Source of the DNA: a virus
Reading direction: 5' to 3' (one strand)
Virus record (IMG/VR): IMGVR_UViG_3300007712_000001
Location: 1-38,249 of that record
DNA length: 38,249 nucleotides
Below, one piece after another: positions 37,593 to 38,249 of this stretch; positions within the stretch are counted from its first letter, which is position 1, and every line of letters starts with the position of its first letter. Made by a program: the position numbers and the translations under genes. The notes below the pieces were generated by a model that was not told the DNA's origin, made no database searches, and saw only the letters and a program-made list of their open reading frames with translations.

Positions 37593-38249
37593 ATGAGACA
37601 AATCCAAAATAAAATAATCAAAACTGAATTAGTAAATTGGCAGGAGCTAAAAGATCTGCAACCAACTAATCTTAAAAATCCTTACCATAATGAAAAGACT
37701 AAAAAAAGTTTAATTAAAAATGGTTTTAGCTTTGCTTTTTATGTTTGGCAAAGTGAAGGAGATATTTATATTTTAGATGGACATTTAAGAACTGATTTGT
37801 TAAGAGAATTAGTAAATGAGGGTTTTGATGTTCCAGAAAAACTAACCTGCACTTTTTTAGATTTAAAAAATAGAAAAGAAGCGGTTAAATATTTACTAGA
37901 GGTTTTTAATACCAAAAAAAATCCTATTGACGAAACGGCAATGATTGACTGGATTGAGATTGAGGATATTGATATTGAAGAGGTTGAGGTTGATAGTTTG
38001 GATGTGGAAGTTGTAGAGCAAGAAAATGTTGAAGAGTTAGAAGCAGAAGAGGATGATTTTGAAGTTGGAGACACAAACCAAGTTAAAACAGATATTGTTT
38101 TAGGTGATTTGTTTGAGATTGGTGAGCATCGTTTGCTTTGTGGGGATAGTACAGATTCAGACCAAGTGGCTAAGTTGATGAATGGTGAAAAGGCTGATAT
38201 GGTCTTTACAGACCCACCTTATAATATAGATTATCAAGGTGTAACAAAA
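37593..38249 (+). CDS. ParB-like domain/methyltransferase fusion, 5' part (continues at position 1)
   Basis: 219 codons, open at the window end; codon phase at 38127 equals that at base 1, so the full protein has about 401 residues. Residues about 10-110 look like a ParB/Srx N-terminal domain, with [19 protein letters not shown] and the hallmark [12 protein letters not shown] (D-G-H-x-R). An acidic linker (about 120-165, many Glu/Asp) joins it to [18 protein letters not shown] and the methyltransferase with DPPY at 207-210. ParB-methylase fusions are common in phages and integrated elements; the ParB domain may steer the enzyme or act as a CTP/DNA switch (inference). Confidence 0.88.
   Translation, partial: MRQIQNKIIKTELVNWQELKDLQPTNLKNPYHNEKTKKSLIKNGFSFAFYVWQSEGDIYILDGHLRTDLLRELVNEGFDVPEKLTCTFLDLKNRKEAVKYLLEVFNTKKNPIDETAMIDWIEIEDIDIEEVEVDSLDVEVVEQENVEELEAEEDDFEVGDTNQVKTDIVLGDLFEIGEHRLLCGDSTDSDQVAKLMNGEKADMVFTDPPYNIDYQGVTK
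38127..38249. repeat. terminal direct repeat, right copy
   Basis: Identical to bases 1-123. Marks the closure of a circular or circularly permuted genome; see the left copy. Confidence 0.93.

Noticed and set aside
37766-38074. Minus-strand open frame rich in Ser/Thr opposite the ParB-methylase linker
   Set aside because: It is the mirror of the acidic GAA/GAT-rich linker of the methyltransferase gene; the low-complexity Ser/Thr composition follows from that.
1-38249. TGA recoding (Gly or Trp) because TGA stops are rare
   Set aside because: TGA ends real genes at 20351, 25201 and 33973, and no gene is seen interrupted by in-frame TGA; the rarity fits the low GC content.
1-38249. tRNA genes
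   Set aside because: Occasional GTTCGA- or GTTCAA-like T-loop strings occur (for example near 13021 in the tape measure gene and near 24700) but without acceptor or anticodon stems.

Overview
The window is an almost complete genome of a low-GC, dsDNA tailed phage with a long non-contractile (siphovirus-type) tail. Bases 1-123 and 38127-38249 are identical, so the contig closes on itself with a unit of about 38,126 bp. The gene cut by the window ends (a ParB-like/adenine methyltransferase fusion) reads through the join in frame. No rRNA, tRNA or CRISPR array was seen. The host cannot be named from the sequence. Promoters are of the ordinary sigma70 type (two perfect TTGACA-17-TATAAT copies). 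Shine-Dalgarno sequences are essentially absent, many genes start at TAA-T-ATG junctions, TGA stops are rare but used as stops, and the lysis enzymes (GH19 and M23 types) fit a peptidoglycan-bearing, probably Gram-negative host.

Layout, left to right. (1) 37593-38249 joined to 1-7041: methyltransferase, PLD-like protein, small terminase, GNAT acetyltransferase, large terminase, portal, minor head protein, scaffold. (2) 7043-11934: major capsid protein with a terminator hairpin over its stop codon, head accessory and connector proteins, major tail protein, and the tail assembly chaperones. The chaperone pair is made by a -1 frameshift on an A9 tract. A second A9 tract (8499-8507) appears to join a small head protein to a dockerin/EF-hand-like tail. 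(3) 11936-19282: tape measure, a tail protein with a duplicated module, and a 1294-residue tail protein with DUF2341 and LamG-like domains. (4) 19347-20351: four small membrane proteins. (5) 20443-23218, minus strand: tail-fibre cluster, with one fibre gene split by a single-base frameshift. (6) 23219-24059: control region with divergent promoters, two copies of a TGTCAA-N3-TTGACA dyad, several terminators, and a PD-(D/E)XK nuclease gene. (7) 24060-30402: replication and recombination (replisome-organizer-like protein, RecT-like annealing protein, a YqaJ exonuclease fused to an FtsK-type motor, RHH protein). (8) 30517-37540: a module of micro-genes, small membrane or secreted proteins, a pentapeptide-repeat protein, a membrane-anchored GH19 endolysin, an AntA-type antirepressor, and an M23 peptidase with C-terminal membrane helices.

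The phage encodes no recognizable DNA polymerase, helicase, integrase or CI-type repressor. It probably recruits the host replisome and uses its own end-resection and annealing system. The antirepressor hints at a temperate ancestry or at interference with resident prophages. The strongest novelty candidates are the exonuclease-FtsK fusion beside RecT, the frameshifted dockerin-like head protein, and a recurring 5' leader (stem-loop followed by an identical A/T-rich start cassette) that seems to replace Shine-Dalgarno initiation in the early transcripts.
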